NCBI GenBank assembly: GCA_913053875.1
Contig: CAJXGN010000001.1
Location: 248,001 to 312,000, forward strand
Length of the DNA: 64,000 bases
From: an uncultured Agromyces sp.
Lineage (GTDB): Bacteria; Actinomycetota; Actinomycetes; Actinomycetales; Microbacteriaceae
Direction: 5' to 3'
Shown here: piece by piece, positions 55,235 to 63,757 of the stretch
Layout of the letters: each line of letters opens with the position of its first letter
Numbering within the stretch: the first letter of the stretch is position 1
Position numbers and translations under genes: made by a program
The notes under the pieces: model-generated
What the model saw: the letters and a program-made list of their open reading frames with translations, nothing else
Told to the model about the DNA's origin: nothing
Database searches by the model: none

Positions 55235-55257
55235 CCGTTCCCGTTCCGTCCGTCCGC

Positions 55258-55280
55258 GCGCCCGCAGCCGGTGCGGGCGC
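55258..55280 (-). promoter_or_regulatory. Hairpin in the mtrA leader
   Basis: Perfect 9-bp stem GCGCCCGCA (55258-55266) / TGCGGGCGC (55272-55280) with a 5-base loop. A possible -10 (TACGCT, minus strand, 55288-55293) would put it at the very 5' end of the mRNA. Confidence 0.4.
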
Positions 55281-55398
55281 CCCTCCCAGCGTAGTCGAGC
55301 CGCGGGAGAGCGGTTCCTCGAGGCGCGCTCGGGGCCGCGACGAGGTGCCCGGGCGCGTGCCGGCATGGCACGATGGGTGCACGCGTGAGGAGGCACCG

Positions 55399-56568
55399 GT
55401 GACCGATCAGACGTGGCATCCGCCGACCGGCCCCGGAGGGTCGTCCGGCACCGGCGCGCAGCCCGGGTACGGGCCCCCGGCACCCGCCGGGTACGGGCCC
55501 GTACCGCAGGCGGGCGCGGGCGCACCGCCGCCTCCCGCCCCGGGACCGACCGGTCCCGACCAAGGCTGGACGCCGCCGCCGAAGCCCGGGCTGATGCCGC
55601 TGCGACCGCTCGGCTTCGCCACGCTCCTCGGCGCCCCCTTCCAGACCATCCGCCGCAACCCCGGCCCCACCTTCGGCAGCGGCCTGCTCGTGCAGGTCGT
55701 CGTGACGGTCGGCACGGCGGCGATCCTGCTGCCGTTCGCGTTCGGCCTCGCCGACCGCCTCGAGCGTGCCTCGGCGGGCGACGTCGACGCGATCGCGAGC
55801 GGCGGCGTCGCCGGGCTGCTGCTGCTCATGCTCGTGCCGCTGGCCGTCTCGGTCGTCGGCTCGGCGTTCCTGCAGGGCATCATGGTCGTCGACGTCGCCG
55901 CTGGCGCGCTCGGCGACAAGGCGGGCTTCGGAACGGTGTGGCGCCGCGCGGCGAAGCGCATCTGGCCGCTCATCGGCTGGGTGCTCCTGCTGGCGAGCGC
56001 GGCGACCGTCGTCGTCGTGATGCTCGTGGGCATCGTGCTCGCGTTCGCACTGATCGAGCCCGTGCTGGTGTTCGCCGGGGTCGCGATCGCCGTGCTCGTG
56101 GGGCTCGGCGCCGCGGTGCTGGCGGCGTGGCTGTACACGAAGCTCTCGCTCACCCCGAGCGCGATCGTGCTCGAGGGGCGCGGGCTCGGCAGCGCCATGG
56201 CCCGCTCGTGGCGCCTCACCGACGGGCACTTCTGGCGCGTCTTCGGCGTCGAGGTGCTCGTCGCGGTCATCGTGAACGTGGCCGCCCAGGTGGTCGTGCA
56301 GCCCGTGAGCTTCGTCGGCGGCATCGCGTCGGTGCTGGTCGACCCCACGGGCACCGGCGCCGGACTCACGGTGCTCGTCGTCACGTACGTGGTCGCGATC
56401 GGACTCTCGCTGGTGGTGGGGGCCGTCGCGGCGGTCGCCCAGTCGGCGGTGGTCGCGCTGCTGTACCTCGACCTGCGGATGCGGCGGGAGGGTCTCGACC
56501 TCGAGCTCCAGCGCGTCGTGGAGCAGCGTCACGCCGGCCGCGACGTCGCCGACCCGTTCGCCGCCTGA
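55399..56568 (+). CDS. Glycerophosphoryl-diester-type multi-span membrane protein, unknown role
   Basis: 389 residues from GTG 55399 with GGAGG upstream. A 70-residue Pro/Gly-rich cytoplasmic tail (YGPPAPAGYGPVP) precedes LRPLGFATLLGAPFQTIRRN and about six spans. The pattern resembles the DUF7544/GDPD-associated membrane domain proteins common in actinobacteria, which have no assigned function. It starts the plus-strand run that leads into the DUF4129-MoxR-DUF58 genes and is divergent from mtrA. Confidence 0.75.
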   Translation: MTDQTWHPPTGPGGSSGTGAQPGYGPPAPAGYGPVPQAGAGAPPPPAPGPTGPDQGWTPPPKPGLMPLRPLGFATLLGAPFQTIRRNPGPTFGSGLLVQVVVTVGTAAILLPFAFGLADRLERASAGDVDAIASGGVAGLLLLMLVPLAVSVVGSAFLQGIMVVDVAAGALGDKAGFGTVWRRAAKRIWPLIGWVLLLASAATVVVVMLVGIVLAFALIEPVLVFAGVAIAVLVGLGAAVLAAWLYTKLSLTPSAIVLEGRGLGSAMARSWRLTDGHFWRVFGVEVLVAVIVNVAAQVVVQPVSFVGGIASVLVDPTGTGAGLTVLVVTYVVAIGLSLVVGAVAAVAQSAVVALLYLDLRMRREGLDLELQRVVEQRHAGRDVADPFAA

Positions 56569-56573
56569 CCCGC

Positions 56574-57215
56574 ATGCGCCTGGACGTGCCGCTCGAACCC
56601 GACGCCGACGAGGCGCGGCGACTGCTCGAGGAGGAGCTGCGCTCCCCCGAGTACGCCGCGGCGAGCCCGACGGCGTTCGACCGCGCGGCCGACGCGGTGC
56701 GCGAGTGGCTCGCCGACCTGTTCTCGGGCGGCGCCGGCCTGCCGGCGCCGACCCTGCTGCTCGTCGGAGCCGTGATCGTCGCGGGTGTCGTCATCGCCCT
56801 GCTCCTCGTCTACGGGATGCCCCGGCTGCGCCGCCGCGCCACCGACGGCGGTTCGGGCGTGCTGGGCGCCGACGATCGCCGGTCGGCGGCCCGGCTGCGC
56901 CGCGCCGCGGCCGATGCGGCCGGTCGCGGCGACTGGGACACCGCGGTGATCGAGGCGTTCCGCGGCCTCGCGCGCGGGCTCGATGAGCGCACCGTGCTGA
57001 CGCTCCTGCCCGGCACGACCGCGCATCGCGTCGCGGACGGCGCGGCGCCGGCGTTCCCCGGGCTCGCGGATCGCCTCGTCGCCGCGGCCGACGCGTTCGA
57101 GCGCGTGCGCTACGGCGGCGGGCACGCCGACCCGGCCGACTACGCCGCCGTGCGCGACCTCGACGCCGAGCTCGTGCGCCGCACCCCCGCGGGCCTCGCG
57201 GAGGCGGGCTCGTGA
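56574..57215 (+). CDS. DUF4129-domain membrane protein
   Basis: 213 residues. A short N-terminal part (EEELRSPEYAAASPTAFDRA), one span (APTLLLVGAVIVAGVVIALLL), then the DUF4129 C-terminus: RLRRAAADAAGRGDWDTAVI, EAFRGLARGLDERTVLTLLP, GTTAHRVADGAA. Common partner of MoxR/DUF58 genes; thought to sense or build envelope structures, unproven. Ends in a GTGA overlap with the next gene. Confidence 0.85.
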   Translation: MRLDVPLEPDADEARRLLEEELRSPEYAAASPTAFDRAADAVREWLADLFSGGAGLPAPTLLLVGAVIVAGVVIALLLVYGMPRLRRRATDGGSGVLGADDRRSAARLRRAAADAAGRGDWDTAVIEAFRGLARGLDERTVLTLLPGTTAHRVADGAAPAFPGLADRLVAAADAFERVRYGGGHADPADYAAVRDLDAELVRRTPAGLAEAGS

Positions 57216-58444
57216 CCGCGCCGGTCGCCGGGGTCGCCCCGGCCGAGACCCCGACCCTTCGGCGCGCGCTCGTCGACCGGCGCGGCTGGATCGTGGTCGC
57301 GGCGATCGTGCTCGTGGTGTCGGTCGGCGTGGCCGTGCTGCAGGGCGCTGGCACGGGCGGCGGGCGCCCGCTGGGCGCCGACAACGCGGCGCCCGCGGGC
57401 GGCGCCGCCGTCGCGAACGTGCTCTCGGCGCAGGGCGTGCAGGTCGTGCCCGTCGACTCGCTCGACGCGGCCGTGACCCGCGCCGACGGCGCGACGGTGC
57501 TGCTCGTCGACGACCTCGGGCTGCTCGGGAGCGACCGGGTCGACGAGCTGGCAGACGCCGCGCGGCGCATCGTCGTCGTGGCGCCCACGTTCGCCGCGCT
57601 CGAGGCGCTGGCGCCCGGCGTGCGGTTCGGCGGACTCGCCGCCGGCCCGACGGATGCCCCGGCCTGCGACGTGCCCGTGGCCGAGCGCGCAGGCTCGCTG
57701 GGCGGCGTGGGCGACGTGCTGACGGTCGACGACGACGCCCTGGCGGCCGGCTGGCGCGGCTGCTTCCCCGACGAGACCGGCGCCGTGCGCGTCGCGTTCG
57801 GCCCGGCCGACGGCGGCCCCGAGGTCGTCGTCGTCGCCGGCACCGAGGTGTTTGCGAACGACACGGTCGCGGAGGCCGGCAACGCGGCGCTCGCGCTGGG
57901 CGTGCTCGGCTCGACGGAGCGGCTCGTCTGGTACCAGCCGGGCGCCGCCGATGCATCGGACGCCGGCCCCACGATCGGCGAGCTCACGCCGCCGTGGGTC
58001 TCGCCCGTGCTGCTGCTGCTCGTCGTCACGACCGTGGCGGCCGCCGTCTGGCGCGGACGCCGCTTCGGGCCGCTCGTCGTGGAGCGGCTGCCGGTCGTGG
58101 TGCGCGCCTGCGAGACGACCGAGGGCCGCGGCCGCCTCTACGCGCGCAGCGACGCCCGCGGCCGATCGCTGGACGCGATGCGCATCGGCGCGCTCGGGCG
58201 CATCGCCGCGCTCGTCGGCCTGCCGGGCCACGCGCCCGCGGGCGACATCGCCGACGCCGCCGCAGCGCTGCTCGGCGCGGACCCCGCCGCCGTGCGCGCG
58301 CTGCTCGTCGGCGACCCGCCCGCCGACGACGGCGAGTTCGTCCGGCGCGCACGAGAGCTGGACGCCCTCGAGCAGCGCATCGCCGACGCGGTGCGGGCCC
58401 CCGGGGCATCCGCCGACCCGACCGACCGACCCAGGAACAGGTGA
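57212..58444 (+). CDS. DUF4350-domain protein
   Basis: 410 residues from the overlapping GTG. A span near the start (IVVAAIVLVVSVGVAVLQG), an extracytoplasmic DUF4350 part (LGADNAAPAGGAAVANVLSA, GATVLLVDDLGLLGSDRVDE, RIVVVAPTFAALEALAPGV), a second span (PVLLLLVVTTVAAAVWRGRR) and a cytoplasmic tail (RARELDALEQRIADAV). Typical third member of the actinobacterial MoxR cluster; function unknown. Confidence 0.87.
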   Translation: MTAPVAGVAPAETPTLRRALVDRRGWIVVAAIVLVVSVGVAVLQGAGTGGGRPLGADNAAPAGGAAVANVLSAQGVQVVPVDSLDAAVTRADGATVLLVDDLGLLGSDRVDELADAARRIVVVAPTFAALEALAPGVRFGGLAAGPTDAPACDVPVAERAGSLGGVGDVLTVDDDALAAGWRGCFPDETGAVRVAFGPADGGPEVVVVAGTEVFANDTVAEAGNAALALGVLGSTERLVWYQPGAADASDAGPTIGELTPPWVSPVLLLLVVTTVAAAVWRGRRFGPLVVERLPVVVRACETTEGRGRLYARSDARGRSLDAMRIGALGRIAALVGLPGHAPAGDIADAAAALLGADPAAVRALLVGDPPADDGEFVRRARELDALEQRIADAVRAPGASADPTDRPRNR

Positions 58445-58446
58445 CC

Positions 58447-59463
58447 ATGACCGATCCCACCGCCGCGGCCGCTCCCGCCGCTCCGACCGACCCGACCGCC
58501 CAGGCGCCGACGGACGCCGAGCTGCGCGAGCGGCTCGCCCGCGTGCGCACGGAGGTCGGCCGGGCCGTCGTCGGGCAGGACGGCGCCGTCACCGGGCTCA
58601 TCATCGCCCTGCTCGCGCGCGGCCACGTGCTGCTCGAGGGCGTGCCCGGCGTCGCGAAGACGCTGCTCGTGCGGGCGCTCAGCCGCGCGCTCGACCTCGA
58701 CACCCGGCGCATCCAGTTCACGCCCGACCTCATGCCCGGCGACGTGACCGGCTCGGTGGTGTACGACCCGCGCGACGCGGCGTTCGAGTTCCGCGAGGGG
58801 CCCGTGTTCACGAACATCCTGGTCGCCGACGAGATCAACCGCACGCCGCCGAAGACGCAGTCGGCACTGCTCGAGGCGATGGAGGAGCGCCAGGTCTCGA
58901 CCGACGGCACGACCCGGCCGCTGCCCGACCCGTTCCTCGTCGCCGCGACGCAGAACCCGGTCGAGTACGAGGGCACCTACGCGCTGCCCGAGGCGCAGCT
59001 CGACCGGTTCCTGCTGAAGCTCGTGCTCGACCTGCCGCCGCGCGAGACCGAGGTGGAGGTGCTGCGCCGTCACGCCGACGGCTTCGACCCGCGCGACCTC
59101 GACGCGGCGGGCGTGCGCCCCGTGCTCGACGCCGATGCGCTCGCGGCCGCGCGCGCCGCCGCGGCCCGCGTCACGGTGACCGACGAGGTGCTCGGCTACG
59201 TCGTCGACCTCGCGCAGGCCACGCGTCGCAGCCCGTCGGTGGCGCTCGGGGCGAGCCCGCGCGGCGCGACGGCCCTGCTGGCGGCGTCGAAGGCGTGGGC
59301 CTGGCTGCGCGGCGACGCGGCGGTCACGCCCGACCACGTGCAGGCCATGCTGCCGTCGACCTGGCGCCACCGGGTGGTGCTGCGCCCCGAGGCGGAGCTC
59401 GAGGGCGTCGACGTCGACGCGATCCTCGGCTCGGTCGTGCAGCAGGTGCGGGTGCCGCTCTGA
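58447..59463 (+). CDS. MoxR-family AAA+ ATPase
   Basis: 338 residues. GHVLLEGVPGVAKTLLVRAL (Walker A), NILVADEINRTPPKTQSALL (Walker B), ATQNPVEYEGTYALPEAQLD (sensor 1), ASPRGATALLAASKAWAWL (sensor 2). MoxR ATPases act as chaperones for metal-protein or complex maturation with VWA or DUF58 partners. ATG 58447; an in-frame GTG at 58441 is also possible. One base separates it from the DUF58 gene. Confidence 0.93.
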   Translation: MTDPTAAAAPAAPTDPTAQAPTDAELRERLARVRTEVGRAVVGQDGAVTGLIIALLARGHVLLEGVPGVAKTLLVRALSRALDLDTRRIQFTPDLMPGDVTGSVVYDPRDAAFEFREGPVFTNILVADEINRTPPKTQSALLEAMEERQVSTDGTTRPLPDPFLVAATQNPVEYEGTYALPEAQLDRFLLKLVLDLPPRETEVEVLRRHADGFDPRDLDAAGVRPVLDADALAAARAAAARVTVTDEVLGYVVDLAQATRRSPSVALGASPRGATALLAASKAWAWLRGDAAVTPDHVQAMLPSTWRHRVVLRPEAELEGVDVDAILGSVVQQVRVPL

Positions 59464-59464
59464 C

Positions 59465-60799
59465 ATGGCCTGGTCGGGTCGCTTCGCGCTCCTCGTCGCC
59501 GCCGGCGTCGTGCCGCTCGTGCTGCTCGGCGGCACGCCCGGCGCGGCCTGGGCGGTGTTCGCCGGTTGGCTGGCGCTCTCGCTCGTCGCCGGCGTCGTGG
59601 ACCTCGTGCTCGCCGGGAGCCCGCGACAGGTGTCGCTCGCGCGCGAGGTGCCCGCACGGGTGCGGCTGGGCGAGCCGGCGGCCGGCCGGCTGCTCGTGAC
59701 CAACCTGGGTGCCCGGCGCATCCGCGGCGTCGTGCGCGACGGCTGGGAGCCGTCGGCCGGGCTCGCCGGCGACAACCGCGCGCGACTCGTCGTGCCCGCC
59801 GGCGAGCGCCGCGCCGTGCCGCTCGCGTTCGTGCCGACGCGCCGCGGCGAGCGCCGGGCCCGGTCGGTCACGGTGCGCTCGTGGGGGCCGCTCGGGCTGT
59901 GGGCGCGGCAGTCGACGATGCGCCACGAGGGCCGGCTGCGGGTGCTGCCGCCGTTCCGCTCGCGGCGCCACCTCGCGTCGCGGGTCGCGCGGCTGCGCGA
60001 GCTCGAGGGCAACACGCCCGTCATGGTGCGCGGTGCGGGCACCGAGTTCGACTCGCTGCGCGAGTACGTGCGCGGCGACGACGTGCGCTCGATCGACTGG
60101 CGGGCGACCGCCCGGCGCGACGCGGCGATGACCGGCGGCGGGCAGCGCCTCATGGTGCGCACCTGGCGGCCCGAGCGCGACCGGCGCGTGGTGGTCGTCG
60201 TCGACACGGGGCGCACCGCCGCGGCGCGCGTGGGCGACGAGCCCCGGCTCGACACCTCGATCGAGTCGAGCCTGCTGCTCGCGGCGCTCGCGAGCCGCGC
60301 CGGCGACCGGGTCGACCTCGTCGCGTGGGATCGCCGGGTGCGCGCACGCGTGCAGTCGGTCACCGGCCCGACGCTGCTCTCGCGCATGGTCGACGCGCTC
60401 GCCCCGGTCGAGGCCGAGCTCATCGACACCGACTGGAGCGCCGTTCCCGCGCTCGTGCGGCAGGTCACGAGCCAGCGGTCGCTCGTGGTGCTGTGCACCG
60501 GCATCGACACCCCCGCTGCCGCGCGCGGCATGCTCGGGGTGCTGCCGGCGCTGACCTCGGCGCACACGGTGCTCGTCGCATCCGTCACCGACCCCTCGCT
60601 CGGCGAGGCGCGACGCGATCGCGGCGACCGCGAGGCCGCGTACCTGGCGGGTTCGGCCGAGCGCGCGCTACGCGACGCCGACCGGGTGGCGGCGGCGATA
60701 CGCCGGCTCGGCGGCGACGTCGTGCAGGCGCCGCCCGAGGAACTGCCGCCCGCCCTCGCCGACCGCTACCTCGCGCTCAAGGCCGCCGGCAGGCTCTGA
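59465..60799 (+). CDS. DUF58-family protein
   Basis: 444 residues. Two N-terminal spans, then the DUF58 signature VRGDDVRSIDWRATARRDA inside a von Willebrand-A-like fold (RRVVVVVDTGRTAAAR with a MIDAS-like Asp, then DRVDLVAWDRRVRA). Together with MoxR it likely forms a membrane-linked chaperone complex. Last gene of the run; tandem terminator-like repeats follow. Confidence 0.92.
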   Translation: MAWSGRFALLVAAGVVPLVLLGGTPGAAWAVFAGWLALSLVAGVVDLVLAGSPRQVSLAREVPARVRLGEPAAGRLLVTNLGARRIRGVVRDGWEPSAGLAGDNRARLVVPAGERRAVPLAFVPTRRGERRARSVTVRSWGPLGLWARQSTMRHEGRLRVLPPFRSRRHLASRVARLRELEGNTPVMVRGAGTEFDSLREYVRGDDVRSIDWRATARRDAAMTGGGQRLMVRTWRPERDRRVVVVVDTGRTAAARVGDEPRLDTSIESSLLLAALASRAGDRVDLVAWDRRVRARVQSVTGPTLLSRMVDALAPVEAELIDTDWSAVPALVRQVTSQRSLVVLCTGIDTPAAARGMLGVLPALTSAHTVLVASVTDPSLGEARRDRGDREAAYLAGSAERALRDADRVAAAIRRLGGDVVQAPPEELPPALADRYLALKAAGRL

Positions 60800-60803
60800 G
60801 GTC

Positions 60804-60855
60804 GGATGCCCCGGGGCCGCGCCGGCTCTGGATGCCCCGGGGCCGCGCCGGCTCT
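60804..60855. repeat. Perfect 26-bp tandem repeat with terminator core
   Basis: Two identical adjoining 26-base units (60804-60829 and 60830-60855), each starting GGATGCCCCGGGGCC, lie between the convergent DUF58 and FAD-oxidoreductase genes and reach into the latter's stop codon. Each copy can form a small hairpin by itself. Confidence 0.85.
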
Positions 60856-62312
60856 CAGATGCCGAAGCCGACCGTGCCGTCGTAGGGCACCCCCCGCACG
60901 CCGAAGTGCTCGCGCAGCGCGAGCCGCGCGGCGTACCAGCCGTTCATGCCCTGCACGCTCGGCCCGGGCGGCGTCGATGCCGAGCACAGGTAGAGCCCGC
61001 GCACGGGCGTGCGCCACGGCACGGGCGAGACCACGGGGCGCTTGACCAGCTGCGGCACGGTGAGCGCGCCGCCGAGGATGTCGCCGCCGACGTCGTTCGG
61101 GTTGCGTCGTTCGAGCTCGGCCGCGTCGGTCGCGACGCTCGCGAGCACGGTGTCGCGGAAGCCCGGCGCGAACCGCTCGAGCTGCGCCGTCACGCGCTCG
61201 GTCGCGTCGACGCGCGAGCCGCGCGGCACGTGGATGTACGCCCACAGCGTGTGCCTGCCCGCGGGCGCCCGCGACGGATCGACCACGGTCGGCTGCACGA
61301 CGAGCACGTAGGGCCGGTCGCTCACGCGTCGGCGCATGACGGCGTGCTCGCTCGCGGCGATCTCGGCCGCGGTGCCGCCGACGTGCACGGTGGGCGCGTT
61401 CGCGACGCGCGGGTCGGCCCACGGCACGGGTGCCGACAGTGCGAAGTCGACCTTCGCGACCGCGTCGCCGTGGCGGAACCGGGCGAGCGCGCGCCGGTAG
61501 TGCGTGGGCAGGCGGTGCCCGGCGATCGCGACGAGCTGCTCGACCGAGGTGTCGAGCAGCGTGATGCGGCTGCGCTCGAGGTCGGCGGGCGAGCGCACCT
61601 CGTGGCCGGTGACGATCTCGCCGCCGCGGGCGACGAGCTCGGCGGCCAGCGCGTCGGCGATCGCCTGCGATCCGCCGACGGGCAGCCCCCAGCCGGCGGC
61701 GTGGGCGTGCGCGCCGAGCAGCACGCCGGGTCCGGCGGTGGCGAGGGACGGATGCCGGCCGATGCCGTGCGCCGCGACCCCGGCGAGCATCGCGGGCGCG
61801 ACGGGCCCGCGGAACCGCGCCCCGGCGACCGCCGTGCCCTGCTCGAGCACTCGGAGCCCCATCAGCCCCGCGGAGACGGGACGGCGGGGCACCCGCAGCA
61901 GCTGCGACCCGGTGAAGTCGACCACGCCGTCGATGCGGTGCACGAGCGGGGCGAAGAACGCGCGCCACGCCCCGCCGTCGTCGCCCAGCTCAGCGGCTGT
62001 GCGATCGAGGTCGCGCCAGGCGATGCCGGCGGGCGCGTCGTCGAGCGGGTGGGCGTAGGAGGCGTCGGGCACGACGAACGACACGCGTTCGGTGAGCCGG
62101 AACGCACGGAAGAAGGGCGAGGCGAGCGCCGCCGGGTGCACCGCGGAGCACAGGTCGTGCCGGAATCCGGGCAGCGTGAGCTCCTCGGTGCGCAGTCCCC
62201 CGCCGATCGTCTCCGCGCGCTCGGTGAGGCGCACGCGCAGCCCGGCCGCGGCGAGCGTCACCGCGGCCGCGAGCCCGTTGGGCCCCGCACCGACGACGTT
62301 GGCGTCGATCAC
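60855..62312 (-). CDS. FAD-dependent oxidoreductase, phytoene-desaturase/PYROXD2-like
   Basis: 485 residues from a GTG that overlaps the upstream stop (GTGA). N-terminal FAD motif VVGAGPNGLAAAVTLAAAGL, then TERAETIGGGLRTEELTLPG and DLCSAVHPAALASPFF; the C-terminal GLYLCSASTPPGPSVQGMNG closes the FAD site. This matches the PYROXD2/CrtI-like group of unknown reaction. No carotenoid genes are near, so phytoene desaturation is unlikely. The paired upstream gene is a lipase-maturation-factor-like protein. Confidence 0.87.
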   Translation of the reverse strand: MIDANVVGAGPNGLAAAVTLAAAGLRVRLTERAETIGGGLRTEELTLPGFRHDLCSAVHPAALASPFFRAFRLTERVSFVVPDASYAHPLDDAPAGIAWRDLDRTAAELGDDGGAWRAFFAPLVHRIDGVVDFTGSQLLRVPRRPVSAGLMGLRVLEQGTAVAGARFRGPVAPAMLAGVAAHGIGRHPSLATAGPGVLLGAHAHAAGWGLPVGGSQAIADALAAELVARGGEIVTGHEVRSPADLERSRITLLDTSVEQLVAIAGHRLPTHYRRALARFRHGDAVAKVDFALSAPVPWADPRVANAPTVHVGGTAAEIAASEHAVMRRRVSDRPYVLVVQPTVVDPSRAPAGRHTLWAYIHVPRGSRVDATERVTAQLERFAPGFRDTVLASVATDAAELERRNPNDVGGDILGGALTVPQLVKRPVVSPVPWRTPVRGLYLCSASTPPGPSVQGMNGWYAARLALREHFGVRGVPYDGTVGFGI

Positions 62313-63748
62313 GGGCGCGCCCCGAGCGTGACGGGAGCGACCAGCACACCGGCATCCTCCCGCATCCACCACAGCCCCGTCGCGCGCCGCTCCGGGGGTG
62401 TGGCGAAGCGGTAGCGGTACACGCGCGCCCGCACCGCCACGGGCCGACGGCCGTCGAACGGGTCGACCCGCAGCAGCCGCAGGGTCGCCGGATCGGCTTC
62501 CAGCAGCCGCACGAGGAACGCGCGGAACCAGCCGTGGTCGGGCGCGCCGAGCGCGAGGAACCACATCAGCCAGTCGAGCCGCAGGTGGTACGGCGCGAAC
62601 TGCCGGGGCATCCGCGCCGGGTCGCCCGGCTTGCCGTGGAACTCGTAGGCGACCCAGTCGCCCGGCGCGGGATCGGCCGACTCGGTGCCCTCGACGACGA
62701 CCTCCTCGCGGCGCTTCGTCACGGTGCCGAACGCCCCGTACGCGTTCACGAGGTGGAACCGGTTGAAGCTCGCGTTCATGAGCTGGTGCCGGGCGAACAG
62801 GTTGCGCAGCGGCTGCCAGCTGAGCGCGACGAGGCCGGCGAACACGAGCGTCGTGAGCACGGCGAACCACACGGGAGTGGGCGCGTACGCGGTCTGGGCG
62901 GGCCACGCGGGCACGACCGCGTGCACGAACCCGTCGCCGATCGCGGCGCAGGCGAGCACCATGGTGAGCCAGTTCAGCCACGCGAAGTTGCCGGTGAGCA
63001 CGAGCCAGGCCTGGGTGCCGACGATCACGAGGGCGGCGACGGATGCCACGGGCTGCGGCGCGAACAGCAGGAACGGCACGCCGAGCTGGGCGACGAAGTT
63101 GGCCACGACCTCCGACCGGTGGAACCAGGCCGGCAGCAGGTGCGCCCAGCGGCTGAGCGGATTCGGCATCGGCTGCGTCTCGTGGTGGTACGCGAGCGCC
63201 GTGAGGTCGCGCCACTCGCGCCCGCCGCGCCACTTGATCATGCCCGCGCCGAACTCGAGGCGGAACACGAGCCACCAGACGAAGCCGAGCTCCAGGATCG
63301 GCGGCGCCACCTCGTTCGAGCCGAGGAAGGCGACCACGAACAGCGACTCGAGCAGCAGGCTCTCCCAGCCGAACCCGTAGAACGTCTGCCCCACGTTCAC
63401 GATCGACAGGTAGAGCACCCAGAGCACGCCGAAGGCGAGCATCGGCAGCCACGGCGGCCCGAGCTGCGGGAACCCGGCGACCAGGGATGCGGACACGAGC
63501 GCGCCGAGGGCGCAGCAGCCCCGGAGCATCCGATCGCTGTAGTGCACCCGGAAGATCGTCGGCTGCCGGCGCGCGTAGCCCCGTTCGAGGAAGCGGCGCA
63601 CGGGCAGCAGCCCCCGCTCGCCGAGGAGCGCGGGGAACTGCGACCACGACGAGACGAACGCGACCAGCGCGACCGCCGCGGTGCCGCGCTGCAGCACCTG
63701 GCGGGCGAACTCGAAGCCGCTCCCGTCGAGCAGCGCGAGCCAGTCCAC
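62309..63748 (-). CDS. Lipase maturation factor (LMF1)-like membrane protein
   Basis: 479 residues. Seven or more spans; LMF-family segments: VGQTFYGFGWESLLLESLFV, RLEFGAGMIKWRGGREWRDL, TALAYHHETQPMPNPLSRWA, LPAWFHRSEVVANFVAQLGV, NAYGAFGTVTKRREEVVVEG and PRQFAPYHLRLDWLMWFLAL. The animal homologue helps lipases fold in the ER; bacterial role unknown. GTG start six bases after TAGCGT (63755-63760, minus strand), which overlaps the end of the MFS gene. Confidence 0.88.
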   Translation of the reverse strand: MDWLALLDGSGFEFARQVLQRGTAAVALVAFVSSWSQFPALLGERGLLPVRRFLERGYARRQPTIFRVHYSDRMLRGCCALGALVSASLVAGFPQLGPPWLPMLAFGVLWVLYLSIVNVGQTFYGFGWESLLLESLFVVAFLGSNEVAPPILELGFVWWLVFRLEFGAGMIKWRGGREWRDLTALAYHHETQPMPNPLSRWAHLLPAWFHRSEVVANFVAQLGVPFLLFAPQPVASVAALVIVGTQAWLVLTGNFAWLNWLTMVLACAAIGDGFVHAVVPAWPAQTAYAPTPVWFAVLTTLVFAGLVALSWQPLRNLFARHQLMNASFNRFHLVNAYGAFGTVTKRREEVVVEGTESADPAPGDWVAYEFHGKPGDPARMPRQFAPYHLRLDWLMWFLALGAPDHGWFRAFLVRLLEADPATLRLLRVDPFDGRRPVAVRARVYRYRFATPPERRATGLWWMREDAGVLVAPVTLGARP

Positions 63749-63757
63749 GTTCCTACG

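Noticed and set aside
60855..62312. Carotenoid biosynthesis (phytoene desaturase) assignment
   Set aside because: Similarity is to the wider CrtI/PYROXD2 FAD family; no crtB, crtE or lycopene-modifying genes adjoin.
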